Shown here piece by piece: positions 1-12,218 of a stretch of DNA of 64,000 nt. The DNA lies in assembly GCA_001600175.1 (NCBI GenBank), contig BCJC01000002.1, positions 2,515,111 through 2,579,110 of the forward strand, read 5' to 3'. A program made the translations under genes and the position numbers. The notes under the pieces are model-generated. The model searched no databases, was not told the DNA's origin, and saw nothing but the letters and a program-made list of their open reading frames with translations. The DNA comes from Erythrobasidium yunnanense. Taxonomy: Eukaryota; Basidiomycota; Cystobasidiomycetes; Erythrobasidiales; Erythrobasidiaceae. The first letter of the stretch is position 1. Each line of letters begins with the position of its first letter.

Positions 1-841
1 GAGCGCTCTGCCTTTCTACTGCCGGACGCCGGTCCCTCCGAAAGCCAGCAAGACGACAAAGTCTCTGAAGCGAGCAAAATCCAGTCAGGTGCGCAAGAGC
101 TTTCATTTTTCCTCAAGGAAGAGGAGCAAGAAGAAGACGAGCATGTCTCGGCTTTCCTCTTTCCCGCGAAAACGGTCTTTTTGTGGCTGACTTAGACTGA
201 CTCTCATGTCTACTTTTCTTCGTTTCTATGATTTCTGTGTTATTCCTGAACTCGTGTCTTCCCTACAGCCCGTCACGGAACTGTCTATGGAAGGAACGAC
301 TTCACCTGCGAAACGGCTACGAGCGTCTCCAAGCACGACAGAGATTCCAGCACCATCCCCTCTTCCCTCGAACAGCGGTTCAAGCGCTACATCAACGACT
401 ACCGAAGTGCCTCCTCCTTCTTCCTCATCAACGAGTACCAACAACGGCACTGCACCAGCCCCAGCGCGGAATGGGCGGACGCAGACTCCCACCACACCGA
501 TGACTGAATCCGCCATGATTGGCATCAAGAACCTCTCTACAGCTTCCAACCACGGTACACCCACTCCTCTCGGGACGCCCAGTGATATCTCTTCGACGCT
601 CGCTTCATCGGCCGTCCCGCCAATGCACTTTGAAGGCGCTACGGAAGTAACGCCGAAGAGTACGACGGGAGGAGCTAGTGCCTTGCCTGGAGCGAGCTTG
701 CCGAGTATCGATAGTCTCAATAATGCGGTCGTCCAGCAGCATCAGCAGCAGCAGACGCAGCAGGGGACGGAAGTCAAGCTGGACCAACCGAAGCAACAGG
801 CAGATCTCCATGTTAACGGCGGCATCCCTGGCTTATCGTAG
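1..841 (+). CDS. 3' end of an unknown Ser/Thr/Pro-rich protein (5' partial)
   Basis: Two exons are visible: 2-88, entering from the left edge, and 269-841, ending in TAG. The intron 89-268 (180 nt, GTGCGC...CTACAG) is long for this window, but it joins open frames exactly. The visible peptide starts with a basic stretch containing KTTKSLKRAK, then becomes low complexity with Ser, Thr, Pro and Ala, a Gln run near residue 200 of the visible part, and the end NGGIPGLS. The KRLRAS basic patch and this composition resemble the disordered tail of a fungal nuclear or regulatory protein, but no domain lies in the window, so I assign no function. The antisense ORF at 226-720 is a shadow of this biased composition. 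Confidence 0.6.
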
Positions 842-2546
842 TTCAGCACGCTCCCTGAATCACAAGCTGGCGATGACAAGGCAGCACACGCGCTTCAAGC
901 TTAAACAGCAACATATACATACGGGAGCGGTCAGGAATGGATACATACAGTACCTCCTGGACTTGCAAGCGAGCACGTAAGGCTGGCTAGCCGCAGGCTA
1001 CCGGGCAGTATTGGCAGGCCCGGCGCCGTCATAGAAGTAGAGACTAATAGGACAATCCTCGCTAATAGTCATGGTCAAGGCACAGGAAGCAATGGCGCGA
1101 TATACCAGGCTTATTGCCTGTCGAATGCGACATCACGCATCACTCCCGCCAAACAGACATATTGCGGAGTACAGATAGGGACAGATGCTGCTATTGCTGA
1201 TATTATACTAGACCTTCTCAATATGTTGTATGTACTACTACTATGCGCGTTCCTTGATTGGTAATTGAGCCCGGATGAGCCATATGTAGAGATGCCGCGC
1301 CTCGGTCCTTTCCTGATTCCTGATTGCGGGTCAATTGTCCGTTGGTCTCAGATGCGATGAGGAGCCCTGAGACAGATACTTGTGCTGCAAGGTCTCTCGT
1401 TCTCACAGCTTCATGCACTTCAGACTGGGTGACTGGGTAGCAGTGTGTGTATTCGCCGCCTGAGCTTGATATGCACTCGTTGAAAGCTCACAGACGACCG
1501 CAGTATTCTGGCTCGCTGCGCGAAATGCATGCTTATGATTCTCCTTGATGCTCTTGTGCTTCGGAAGAGGTGCCCCGAGTGACCATAAGACAAGCTTGAG
1601 TTAGTCACTGAGTACTCTCTGGCCAATAAGGAAGGCCGCTTTGCGTGCATCAGCATAGCATGGTGTTGCGGTAACATACTGTAGCATGTAGATAGATTGC
1701 CCTTATACCTACATCTAGTCAGCAGTACGCGCAAGTCAGATTCCATCAGCCTGACTTGGAGTCGCCCTGACTGTTCCTAGCAAGTCACAACACTGCGGTA
1801 ACGGGACCGTGCACTCAGAGTCATCACAACAACCCATCAACTCATCTGTCATTGCATTGCGCGGTAACGGGTTAGGCTTCTTGTCATAATTTCGCCACAA
1901 CGGTCTCCCGGTAAGGCTAGGGGTCGATTGATCACCGCGAGCAGCACCAAGAAGTAGGCTCATCTCGCTGCATAACCTCAGCTTTACAACAAGCTTCAAG
2001 CAACTGTAACATCAATATCCAAGTCTAGAGTCAGAGTACGACTGCTCCACTTCACCACGCTGTGACCGCACGTCGTCTTCTCGAGGACTCGCTTGCCCAA
2101 ACGCACCTGGAGCGACTCTGGCTGCGACTGGCTGGCCTGACCCATTTTGGGGGGAATCGCGGAACGCATAATACGGCCGGCGAACCATCACCTACTAGCT
2201 AGACTACAAACGACTCTACAAGACATCCCTTGGTTTCGCAATCGATTGTCTCGTCCCCAGACTAGGCAGTGCTGCCATCGGAGAGAGAGAGCCACTTGTC
2301 AGCTACAAAGCACAGCCAGGACAAGCGACCCATACCAGAGAGTAGCAAGCAGCAACGTATATACAACAGCAACACCTCACTCTCTTGTCTCCCCCGGTCA
2401 AGACCTCGTTCTGGCTGGCTGACTGTACGGGACTATCGAGCCGCTTAGGGGTAGCGCAGCGTAGCCATCCCACAAGTCACCGTATCCTCATCTCAAACAA
2501 CAACAACAACACCGACAACACGATCTATCATAAGTAATTATTCACC
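842..2546. other. 1.7 kb intergenic stretch, likely upstream region and leader of the SFP1-like gene
   Basis: No frame longer than about 110 codons is open here and no splice-linked series of exons could be built on either strand. The last ~60 bases before the ATG at 2547 are rich in CAA/ACA triplets, typical of a fungal 5' leader. A 91-codon ORF at 2147-2422 (+) could be an upstream ORF but has no recognisable features. This is the longest gene-free stretch between two well-supported genes in an otherwise packed window. Confidence 0.5.
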
Positions 2547-5118
2547 ATGCACCACTCTCCTGTCGCAATCCTCCAGAACAAGCGGCATGGCAGGGAGTAT
2601 AGAGCCTCATCCCTCAGCCACCAGCAGCAGCTCCAGCTCGGGCAAGGACTAGGACAGCTGGGTACATCAGCAGGAACACCAAGCAGCTTGTCATCATCGT
2701 ACATCGAGTGAGTGGCCATCCTTGGCTTGCAGTGTAAAGACCGATGTATGCTGACTTGTGTGTCCGACAATCAGCCACGCATTCGACCATCCAACACCTA
2801 CTTCCTTCAGCCAGCTCCAGTTCCTATCCTCCAGTGTAGCTTCGAATGAAGGATCAGACTATACGCATCGCGTACCCAGAGTCGAGGAGAAGTTCTGTTC
2901 CGGCTTTCACTGCTGCGGACTAGAGCTCGATGATCTGGTGCGTCGGCTGTTCGCCCACTCTCGTCTTACATACACTAATGCTTTATTCTGCCTCCAGCAC
3001 CACTTGCTCGAGCACTTCGAAGAATGCCACGTCCTGTCAGGGCCTCCGGATCCCAACAACCTTCCCGCACCCTTGACAGGTGTCAATTCCGCATTCGAAT
3101 CGCATACTTCCTCACAAGACGGTCCTCAATTCGACGATTTCGATGAAGAAGAAGCCGAGCGTCAACGTCGAGAGAACCCAACCGGCCAATCATCGCAATC
3201 GCAACAACCTCAGACTACCAACGCCAGCGGCACAGGACCTACTCTCTCAGCTCCTCCATCACCTGCACTCTCTTCCTACTCCGATAATTACCCTGCTGGA
3301 CATAATGCGAACAACGGAGGCGCGACATCAGCTGCTCACCCACTCTACGAGCTCAAAACGAAACGGCGAAGCGTTTTAAATAGTTCGCAAACCTCCTTCC
3401 CCTCGTTCAGATCTGGTAAATCCAGGTCGCCGCCTTCAGGTGGAGACGATGAAGCTTCAGCGACTGCTGGAGGTGTTTCGGAAGATGAGAACTCGGCTCA
3501 TCTACCTTTCACAAGACGTGCTCGTCAACAGTCTGTGGACTCAGTAGCTTCAGTCTCTACGAACGCTTCTACGTCGTCAAAGAAGAGATCTTTCGGTGCA
3601 GCGATGGGCTCTACCCGACCCAACTTGGCCACTCCAGGCAACAATACAAGCAACTCACAAGTCAGTCTAGCTGGCTTAGCAGGCGTGAACCCAAGTGCGC
3701 TAAGTACAACCCGCGGACGACCTGGTATCGGCGGTATCGACTTGTCCAACATCCGAGGTCCTGCGCGCAGTGCTATCTCCACTCCTGATTCTTCAGTCCC
3801 CGGAACGCCTGCGAGCGACTATATGGGAGCAAGCACAAGCGAGATGATAGACTCGGGATGTCTGCCTCCGAGCTTGCTCTTCCCTCACGCTGCCCGCCAA
3901 ATGGGGCTTGGCGAGGATCAGGAAATGACTACTGACGAGGAGGAGGACGAGGATAATAATGGAGATGCAGCTTCAAATGCAAGCTTCTATACAGGCTACG
4001 AGTTTGACGATTCACAAGATGAGGATGCACAAGGCGAGACTGAGGATCTCGAAGACTTGCAATCGTCCTTCGGCGGACACGAGCATAAGCGATCTAGGAC
4101 TTCCTCTTCGTCGGCTCGAGCGGGAGGAAGGAATTCCAGGAGAGGTCATGCTAGATATGATTCGCAGACCGATCAGCAAGCCGCGGCCATGTTCTCTCCT
4201 CTATCACTTCTCACTGGGCAAAACACCACTCAATCAGTCTATCAGCAATATGGTAACAACAATAACAACAATGGAGGTAGCAACATCCTTGTCCCCACCG
4301 TGGCAAACTCTACTTCTCCAAACTCGCAAGCGACAGCTTCTGCAGCTACTCTTGCGGCAATACAAGCTGCTGCTGCCGCGAATGGTATCAATACGGGCTC
4401 TACGCCAACAGGAAGGATCTGGATTCCTAATAATGCGAAACCATTCAAGTGCCCTGTTCCAGGATGCGATAAAGCATACAAGCAGCAGAATGGGCTCAAA
4501 TACCATAGATTGCACGGGCATTGCAATTCTAATAGTAATGGAAAAGAGGGTGAAGGGGAAGTCGTGCTCAATGAGGAGGATAAGCCATTCGGATGCTATG
4601 TTGGCCCCGCTTGTGGCAAGAAGTACAAGAAGTGAGTAAATCCCGCGATTGATGCGAGCGTCAACTAACGCGAGTGGCTTTCCAGCATGAATGGCTTGCG
4701 ATACCACTATCAGCATAGCGGCGCTCATGGTCAGATCGGCTTGCAAATGCTGTCGAACGGAACGCATCCGCCTCCCGCCTATCCTCCAGGCCACAAGCGT
4801 TCGGGAAACACCAAAGCAGCGACATACAGTGAATATTCCAACACTGCCTCGCCTACGGTCGTCATGAATCAATCCACAGCTGAAGCCCTTTTAGCTGCTA
4901 TATCCACTACAAACCCGCCTCAACACCATGCATCTTCGAGCGCGTCGGGTCACTCGAGTAGGAATAGCTCAAGGCCTGCTACGCCCAGAATTGGCACTCC
5001 AAACACGTCGAGAGGTCCTTCTCCCTCAAGGCAGAGAACTTCCCCGCAAAGACAGGCATCCATGTCGTCCTTCCCTTCCCTCCCAATGGGAATGGGCGTA
5101 GCTATGGATGACTATTGA
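2547..5118 (+). CDS. SFP1: SFP1-like split C2H2 zinc-finger transcription factor
   Basis: Exons 2547-2707, 2775-2937, 2998-4631 and 4686-5118 encode 796 aa; the introns are 67, 60 and 54 nt. Near residue 75, a CCGLELDDL-HHLLEHFEECH motif spans intron 2; this Cys/His element is the first zinc finger of SFP1-type proteins. Two C-terminal fingers follow: one around KPFKCPVPGCDKAYKQQNGLKYH and one around GCYVGPACGKKYKN-MNGLRYHYQH, the latter split by intron 3. Between them lies a 450-residue Ser/Thr-rich stretch with acidic blocks. In yeast Sfp1 is a TORC1-controlled activator of ribosomal protein and ribosome biogenesis genes; RPS26 lies 14 kb away, but no functional link is shown. Family membership is confident. 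One-to-one orthology with yeast SFP1 is inference. Confidence 0.85.
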
Positions 5119-5318
5119 ACAAAATTGAGCGGCTAGCTCATTCCTCTTTCCTGCCATAGAAGGTCTTCAGCGTAGACTTCCATGTCTATACTTAAGTTTT
5201 ACAATCGGATTATATTCTTCACTATTCGGCGGGTCTGCGACCTGCATTGCAGTTTCTCTCAGTGCTTGGCTCGGCTCTTCCTCTCCTCTCCTCTTCGTTT
5301 TCACGATTCGGTTCGTAG

Positions 5319-5690
5319 CATATAAATGCGGACTTCTTTGGTTATTTCAACTTCCAACCTGCTCATTCGAGCTACACAGCCATAATCTATATGTCGTGTC
5401 GTTGTTGTCACCACCACAACATCGGCGCACCCAAAACAAGGCGGCTAGCGTCTAATCGTGCCAACACCTCCCTACCACCCATACAGCTCGTTGAGCATAA
5501 TCACTCCTGTAGCTGCTATAAGTCCATCTCCGCTCTTCTTATTATACAGCATATAGACTTGTCTACTACTATTCCGTCTAATCTTTTCGTGCTGTTGTTG
5601 ACACCACCCATCTCAACTCCTGCAAGAATAGATGAGCCTCTCCTCTTGATCGTTGTACTTGTAGCTCGTCCGATCTCGGCAGTTCAGTAG
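5319..5690 (+). other. possible small gene: TATA-like box and 99-codon ORF
   Basis: A TATAAATG element near 5322 lies about 70 nt before an ATG at 5391 that opens a 99-codon frame ending at 5690. The predicted peptide begins MSCRCCHHH, has several Cys and His residues and a hydrophobic Leu/Val-rich second half. The spacing looks like a promoter and leader, but no family is recognised, and the stretch also lies 3' of the SFP1-like gene where a transcript end is expected. The rest of 5119-6037 contains nothing else I can support. Confidence 0.2.
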
Positions 5691-6037
5691 TGACATAGAC
5701 AACCCGCTTCTTCTTCGATTCTTTGAGCGCGCACATCATTTGATCTGCTCTTTTGCGAGTGTGACAGGCAAGACACTTGCAGCCGTAGCTGCTCGTGTAC
5801 GCAGCACGCTATAGTTCTGGGCAGGCACTGTTGATCAGCTTGCAGTGCATCAATCCACCTCGAAAATCAGTTGGCGACGAGTGATTGGTCAAAGCTGCTG
5901 CCAAGCTCTTTTGCATCCTTGTTATCCGTAGGGTGATCATACTAGTACAATTATTAAGTGATGAGACGTTACTGTTTAGCTTGACTTGTCGTACGCTAGT
6001 ATCTAGTGTTGTCGTTGACCACAACAAACGATATGCA

Positions 6038-9000
6038 TCATAGCTTAAGCTCGTTAAGAATCGTACGGGCTGAATCAACAGTCAGCACAATACAAGCGTT
6101 GCCCGAAATATGACGACTCACCTAGTTGCGAATACTGCCAGGCACTGCCTGATATTCGTCTGAACTGTATTCCGTGCAGGCCAGGAAGCCAAGGAACCTT
6201 GATTATGAAGACTTCGAAGCGCACGACCATGTCATTAGCGTCTTGAGGAAGTGAGACGTCGATAGCGGGCTGAGCAGGCTGGCCTAGACCTGAGCGGAAA
6301 CTAGGGCTGGCAGGCAAAGCTGGACTAGCAGCTTCGCCTGCTGATGTAGGAGGATTGGTGAGCATAGTGAATGAAGTTGAGGAAGCTGCTGTTCGAGGAT
6401 TGTTGGATAGGGAAGCTTGGGACAAGTCGGCGGAAGCCTCTCTGTCGAGATCCTTGTCTTTGCTGAAGGGCGAGCGTGAGAGACCAATTCTTCCTGTGCG
6501 TCTGGAGGATCTCCTTCTACCAAGTGTTGGCGACTCTGGAGAAGTGGACAGACTGCTACCACGATCTCCAGTCTGATCTGGACGTGGTGAAAAGGCGACG
6601 GAGGTAAGATCGATACTGGGTGCATGAGCGCATTCGAAGCCAGCTTTGATAGGCTGATGTGTAACATTAAGCCTATCTAGAACGGCCACGATAGACTCCC
6701 GTATGACGGCAGGTGATTTTGTCGAGGTTGTAGCAACCGAAAACAGGCCCTGCACATACTTGTCAGTACGGTTATGTCGTCAACAGCTGCTTTACTTACC
6801 TTTAGATAAACAGGTTTCGAGTCACTGGCGACATTGCCATCGGTTGTATCGATGCCTGCTTCGTTCATCTCGAGGGCGTTTTCTGGCTCTTCAGAAAGCT
6901 GACCATCGGGAAGAGCCACAGACCCTGTAGTTTTGGGTCGCCTTGGACTGCCAGCATTCATACTGAGAGACGCTTGACGACGTCTATCACCTTGAGGAGG
7001 CGTGTTCCTAGCTGATGATGCTGACAACCGGGCGCCTGGACCAGCTGTGTCTACCGATGCGCCGCGAAGGTGCTTCACCTGTGATGGAGACAAGTCGGCA
7101 CCAGTTGTGCTGGCACGTCCCACCGTCTTTCCAGCAGGAGGAGGCGAAAGGGGAATGTCTGAGTCCAAACCAGCTTGCTTATCGCGGAAGGCTGAAGACA
7201 CGCTTATCGAGTTGCGTTGCCTACTGTGCTTCTTGTCATCAGATCGCGTCAGGATGGAGCCGAATCTCTTGACGAAGCCACTTCCCACTGTACTAGTAGG
7301 CGAGGTTGGCAGCTCTTCAGCAGGTACAGGAGTGCCCTCATTGCCATTGGACTGTACGGCAGCTGGAATCGAAGATTGCGGTGCAGACATGCCACTGAGG
7401 TGTATCGAATGTCGGTGTACGGGAGGAGTAGATGAATGTGATGGCCGTCTCTGCGGTTCAGGATCTGGAGCAGCCGTGCGACGAAAGCCTCCTTGCATAG
7501 CTGGCGGAGAGGCAGGGGTCGAAGTCGGCAAAGCTGGACTTCGGCGTGCTCGTTGTTGGCTTCCAGCACGACCTAGGACGGTGCTTTCGCCTGCTGCTGG
7601 TGACGGTCGTGCAAGTCCGCCGAACGGACCAGTATCGTTAAGGTCGACTGGTCTCGCTCTTGCCGTAGGAGGCTGCAAGACTCGGGTGTCCCGGCTACCG
7701 AATGTAGCAGCCGGAGCGGGAGCAGCCAAGCTGACAAGCGGCGGTGTCAGTCCAGCAGATACTTCCGGCTTCGGAAGAGCAATGCTATCAGACGTCTGAG
7801 CAGGCTCTTGATTGATGGTTGGCGGTGGGCCCGTCAATGAGACCGTTGATGAGGCGAAAACACCCGCACCATACAGCTTTTCGCGCTCAATCTTCTCTTT
7901 GACCAAGAAGTAGATGGATAGAAGCGGGTGATAACCTCGGGTAGGGTCGGTGAGGTCCGTCCGTACACCTCCTGCCCCAACTGTGTGGGCCACTGTCGAT
8001 TTGCCGTTTGTCGCCAAGCCTGTCTCTTGCTGATCCTCAGTCTTGCTCGAGAAGGCAGCTGCCATGTTGCCTGCAATCTTCTTGCCATAGAAGCCAAGTC
8101 CAGAAAAGCGCTTGCTAGGACTTCGGGATTTCGTTACTGAATGAGTCTCTGTAGGTGACATGCTACCAAGACGCTCTTGTGACGGGGTTCTCATGCTAGT
8201 CACCGAACGACCACGCTTCTCATCCCAGTGCGTCAAAGCGGCCAAGTAGGTATCGGAAGTGAGTACCTCCCCAAGCTTGCTCTCTATCTCTTCAACAGTA
8301 CCGAATTCGAAGCCAGTCATGCCTTTGATAACTTCTGGGTCCAGCTCACCGTGTCGGACAGGTTCACGCGGAGGCAAGTGAGAATTGGGTGCTCGGTCAT
8401 AGCCCTTGGTCATCCACGGATGACTAGCGACTTCTTGCAGCATAGCGCGATTGGCAGGGTTTGTAACAAGCATACGGGAAAGGAGATGCTTGCATTCTGC
8501 GCTTTGTCATCAGTCAATGTACACGAGCAGTATTGGGTGAAGATTGCTCACCAGCACTAAGCCAGGCAGGATATTCGACCAGGCCCCTCTTGATCTTCGC
8601 ATGTAGCGCAGGCATACTTTGGTCGTCGAAGGGTACTTTGCCGCATACCAGCACGTAAAGAACGATACCGAAGCTCCATATATCTACCTCGGGACCGGTG
8701 TATACTTTGGCGTTGAGAAGTTCGGGTGCAGCGAAATACAGAGAGCCACAAAAGGTGGAAAGATGGGAATGGGGAGAGAAAAGGTTGGACAGGCCGAAGT
8801 CGATAATTTTGATGTTACCGCCTTTCGAAATGAGTATGTTTTCGATTTTCAAGTCTAGAAGGACGTCAATATCAGTCAAGAGGCTATCATAATGACCAAT
8901 ATTTTGCGACTCACCACGATGGACAATCGAGTTTGCATGACAGTATTCAAGGGCGGAGCTAATTTGTCTAGCAAACTTGCGAGCACTTCTTTCTCTCAAG

Positions 9001-11088
9001 CGGCCGTGCGAAATAATGTAGTCCAGCATTTGTCCTCCGTTGATGTACTCGAAGACCATGTAGTAGTAATTAGGGTAGACAAGCATTGATCGCATGCCGG
9101 TGATGTAAGGGTGGTGGAGTAGGAGAACGATGGAAGCTTCACGTATCGTGCGGACTTCCTTTGACAGATCTTTAGCGTAGGCTTTAGCCAAGAAGGATTG
9201 CGAAGGTTCTTTTGCAGCTGGGTTCAAAAGCTTGGGATCTGATGAAGAGGCTCCACTTGCTGATCCATTGCGCCCATTGGTCGTAGATTTACGGGAGAGC
9301 TGACCATTTGCACCGGACTCAGCATCGCGAGCTGCTTGCGCCGCAGCTTGCTGATGGGCGGCAGCTGTTGATGTGAATCGAGGTACGATCTTGATGGCGA
9401 GCTGTCGTGGTAACATACTATTTAGCATCATGTAACTACTTGCCGACATGTGGTCTTTTACCTTATCTCCCGTAATATTGCTAACTCCAAGCTTGACTTT
9501 GCCCATACTGCCCGCGCCGAGCGTCTTGCCTAAAGTCCACTCTCCAAGCTGTCTTCTCGAGCTGCGCTCCTTCTCGCGCTGCGATCCATTACGTCCGACT
9601 TCTGTTTCCCTCTCCTTCTCCTTGCCGCTACTTGGAGAGTGTCTGGCAGTCCCAGATGCAGAAGGTCCAGCTTGTGCAGAGTCTTTGGCTTCTGGTACTG
9701 TTCGCATGGCAGATCTGCTCGTCTGCCCGGCATCGTGATGAACATGAGAGGGCTGAGCCGATGTACTTGATATAATAGCTAAAGGGGCATTAGAGTCCAT
9801 AGAGACCCTTCGTGCATGCCCTATCGAGCTTGTTGAGTAGTCACCGTTGCTCTTTGCAGCAGACTCTCCGCGACTCCGGTACTGTGGAACTCGAGGCGAA
9901 TGCGGAGATCTGGGCGCTTGCATTCCAGCAATCTTAGTTGGTGTCTGCGGCATACCATTGCTAGTTGCGAAATTCGATAGTGAGCAGCTGCCTCGAATTT
10001 ACAATTCGCTGATTCGAGACCTACGAGGCATGGAGTACGGGCAAGCCGCCTTCGAGTGCTCCATTAGAGCTTCTGGACCTTTCAGACAAATCGTGTTGCT
10101 GATGTGACCCGCCAGCCGACGATATGACGGAGCCAGAGCGAGCTAGGTGATAAGACGTCCTTCCGCTGGCAATGCTAGCTTTGCGAGCCAGTGCCTCGGC
10201 TGCATCGATGTCTGGCCGTTGATGAAAGTTGTCTTGCATCGGCTCGTGAGAGGAATAGGATGACTGTGAACGCGCCATACCAGCCTGTTGCGACAGGTGC
10301 GGTGACGTTCCATTGGTCGACCCTGCCTGCCTGACCGTCTTTTGCAAGACAGACAGAGGCAGTGAGTCGCTATCGGCTAGTTCCACTAGAGGAAGTGGTT
10401 GCAAGGTAGTACTTTCTCCCTCCTTCACTACCTGGCCAGCTTTGGTAGGTGCGACATCGTTTGCTGGTGGACCGGCACGTATCGAGGACTGCCGCGTTGC
10501 AGACGCTGTACTTGGTTGTGATGAGTACGCCACAGCTGTGACTGCTGGAGAGTCGGTCTCGCTGGCGCAATCCTCCTCTGAATCCTCTGCTTCCGCGGAA
10601 TCGGAATCTGATGGAGGAGCTGGTGGAGACTTTCTTGATGAGTTCATATCTCGACTATTATGGCTATCCTGTGTATTCGAGCGTGAATGCTGAGCTCGAC
10701 TGTCTGTCCTCGCCGTACGAATGGGTATGCTCGAAGTAGGCAGAACGTGTGTTGAAAGCTCTGGCGATTCTCGATGACGTTCCTCCTCTTCTCCATCCTC
10801 GAGTGCATTTGCTGTACTCGCTGCGACGGATGTTGGTGAATCGCTAGTCTGAGTGTCCAGGCTATACTCGCGTAAACGAGGATTCCGATATTGAGATTGA
10901 CTGGCGCCAGGGTCCGCAGAAGAGACTAGACCCGTGGATTCATTGCTAAGATGTTCCTTGCGTAGCTCGGTATCTATTGTAGGGACGAGTCCTGTCCTGC
11001 TAGGTGATCTGTCGTCGGCCGGTAGTGCTGTCGAGGCTTCCGAATCGAGCGCGATGCCTTCTCCAGCTCCTGTACCGACTGTTGACAT
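6038..11088 (-). CDS. KIN1: KIN1/PAR-1/MARK-family serine/threonine protein kinase
   Basis: Seven exons (10025-11088, 9462-9960, 8915-9401, 8552-8854, 6800-8496, 6122-6749, 6038-6069) give 1,569 aa; introns are 50-64 nt. The kinase domain runs from about residue 495 to 815: glycine loop [14 protein letters not shown] lysine, a ~70-residue insert before helix C, HRDLKIEN catalytic loop, DFGLSN and an APE-type AAPELLN. The C-terminal ~210 residues form a KA1 (membrane-binding) domain: [13 protein letters not shown] at its start, [17 protein letters not shown], ending [13 protein letters not shown]1 kinases act at the cell cortex in polarity, secretion and ER stress responses. Exon 1 encodes a 355-residue Ser-rich extension; its junction with exon 2 is a GTAGGT...CTAG intron of 64 nt that restores frame. 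The start ATG at 11088 is the first in frame after upstream stops. Confidence 0.93.
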
Positions 11089-12218
11089 GGTTTGGGTGGG
11101 CTCCTAGCCTGTTCAGACACCCTTGCAAGCCTGGGCACAGCTCCTACAGCAGGGCCTAAATGAGCCGCCAGGTCGGGTCGCCTATGAATATCCAGATAGG
11201 CGTTGTTGTATATATCCTCTTGCCGTACGTTTGCAGCGAGTGATCTGGTTTTGGCTACCAATATCGAGGCGATACTTTGAGGAGCCCGAAGCTCGACAAG
11301 CGGTCAAGTTCCTGCGCGAACGACGGGCCAACGCAAGGCTGCGGCGTCGATTCCTTCGTCGAGATATTGATGCAGATAGGTCTGGCGACGCAAGGATCTT
11401 GCTGATTTCGATACAACTTGCGCGGTTTTCGTCTCTCCAGCTTGATCCGACTTAAGCTGTCACCGCGACGCAGGCCAGAACGATGCTTGAAGCTGCTGAG
11501 ACTTCGCCAGAATGACCGCAGATGACAGGCTGAACCGAACGACGAAGCAAACGACCAGAGCCAATATGCAAGACCGCGCTCGCAGCACGGCGTAGGATGC
11601 GAAAGATGAAGTCAATCCAAACCCCGATATATGAAACCTGGAACACTTCGCATACGAAGACTGCTAGACAATCGAAGAACGTATACTGCTCTCAAGACGC
11701 TATGCCTTCTCGCCTGCTTCTCCAATGACTGAATCGACCTTCAACCCTTGACTGTGTCTAATGTCTGCTTAAGGAGGGACGAATATAACTGTCTGCTGAT
11801 ACGGTATGCGTATTACTGACTCCTCAACTAGCAAGGCCAGGTTGCCAGACTATGAGACACCATCTGTTACGATATCCGACTCGCGACTGGCGAAGACTCC
11901 GATTCAGGACGATATACTCTTAGGGCTATCACATACAGCACTCTAGGCCTTCTCATCCGCACCCGCCATTGTCTGCTGATCATCCCAGCCAGTCCAAATT
12001 CCAATCGGACGAGAGGTTGTTTACGTATTTTGGGCTATAATCTCAAGCAAGCTTCTCTTCCTTCTCTACTACCACAATCTCTGCTGCCTGGCGCAACGGT
12101 ACATTCTACTCAAATCAAGGTTCTGGTCAACCGCTCTCAAACAGTCTGCTGGACAGCCTAAATCGCACATCATACGCCTTCGCATCAACTTCACTCAATC
12201 TACAGTCAACTAGACAAC
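11089..12218. promoter_or_regulatory. divergent intergenic region between KIN1 and a secreted-protein gene
   Basis: This 1.1 kb stretch separates two start codons facing away from each other. No convincing coding exon was found. The ~60 bases before 12219 are rich in CA and TC, as expected for a leader of the rightward gene. Confidence 0.5.

Noticed and set aside
7002-7799. 265-codon + strand ORF inside KIN1
   Set aside because: It lies antisense to the Ser/Pro-rich linker of KIN1, where codon bias keeps the opposite strand open. It has no recognisable motif.
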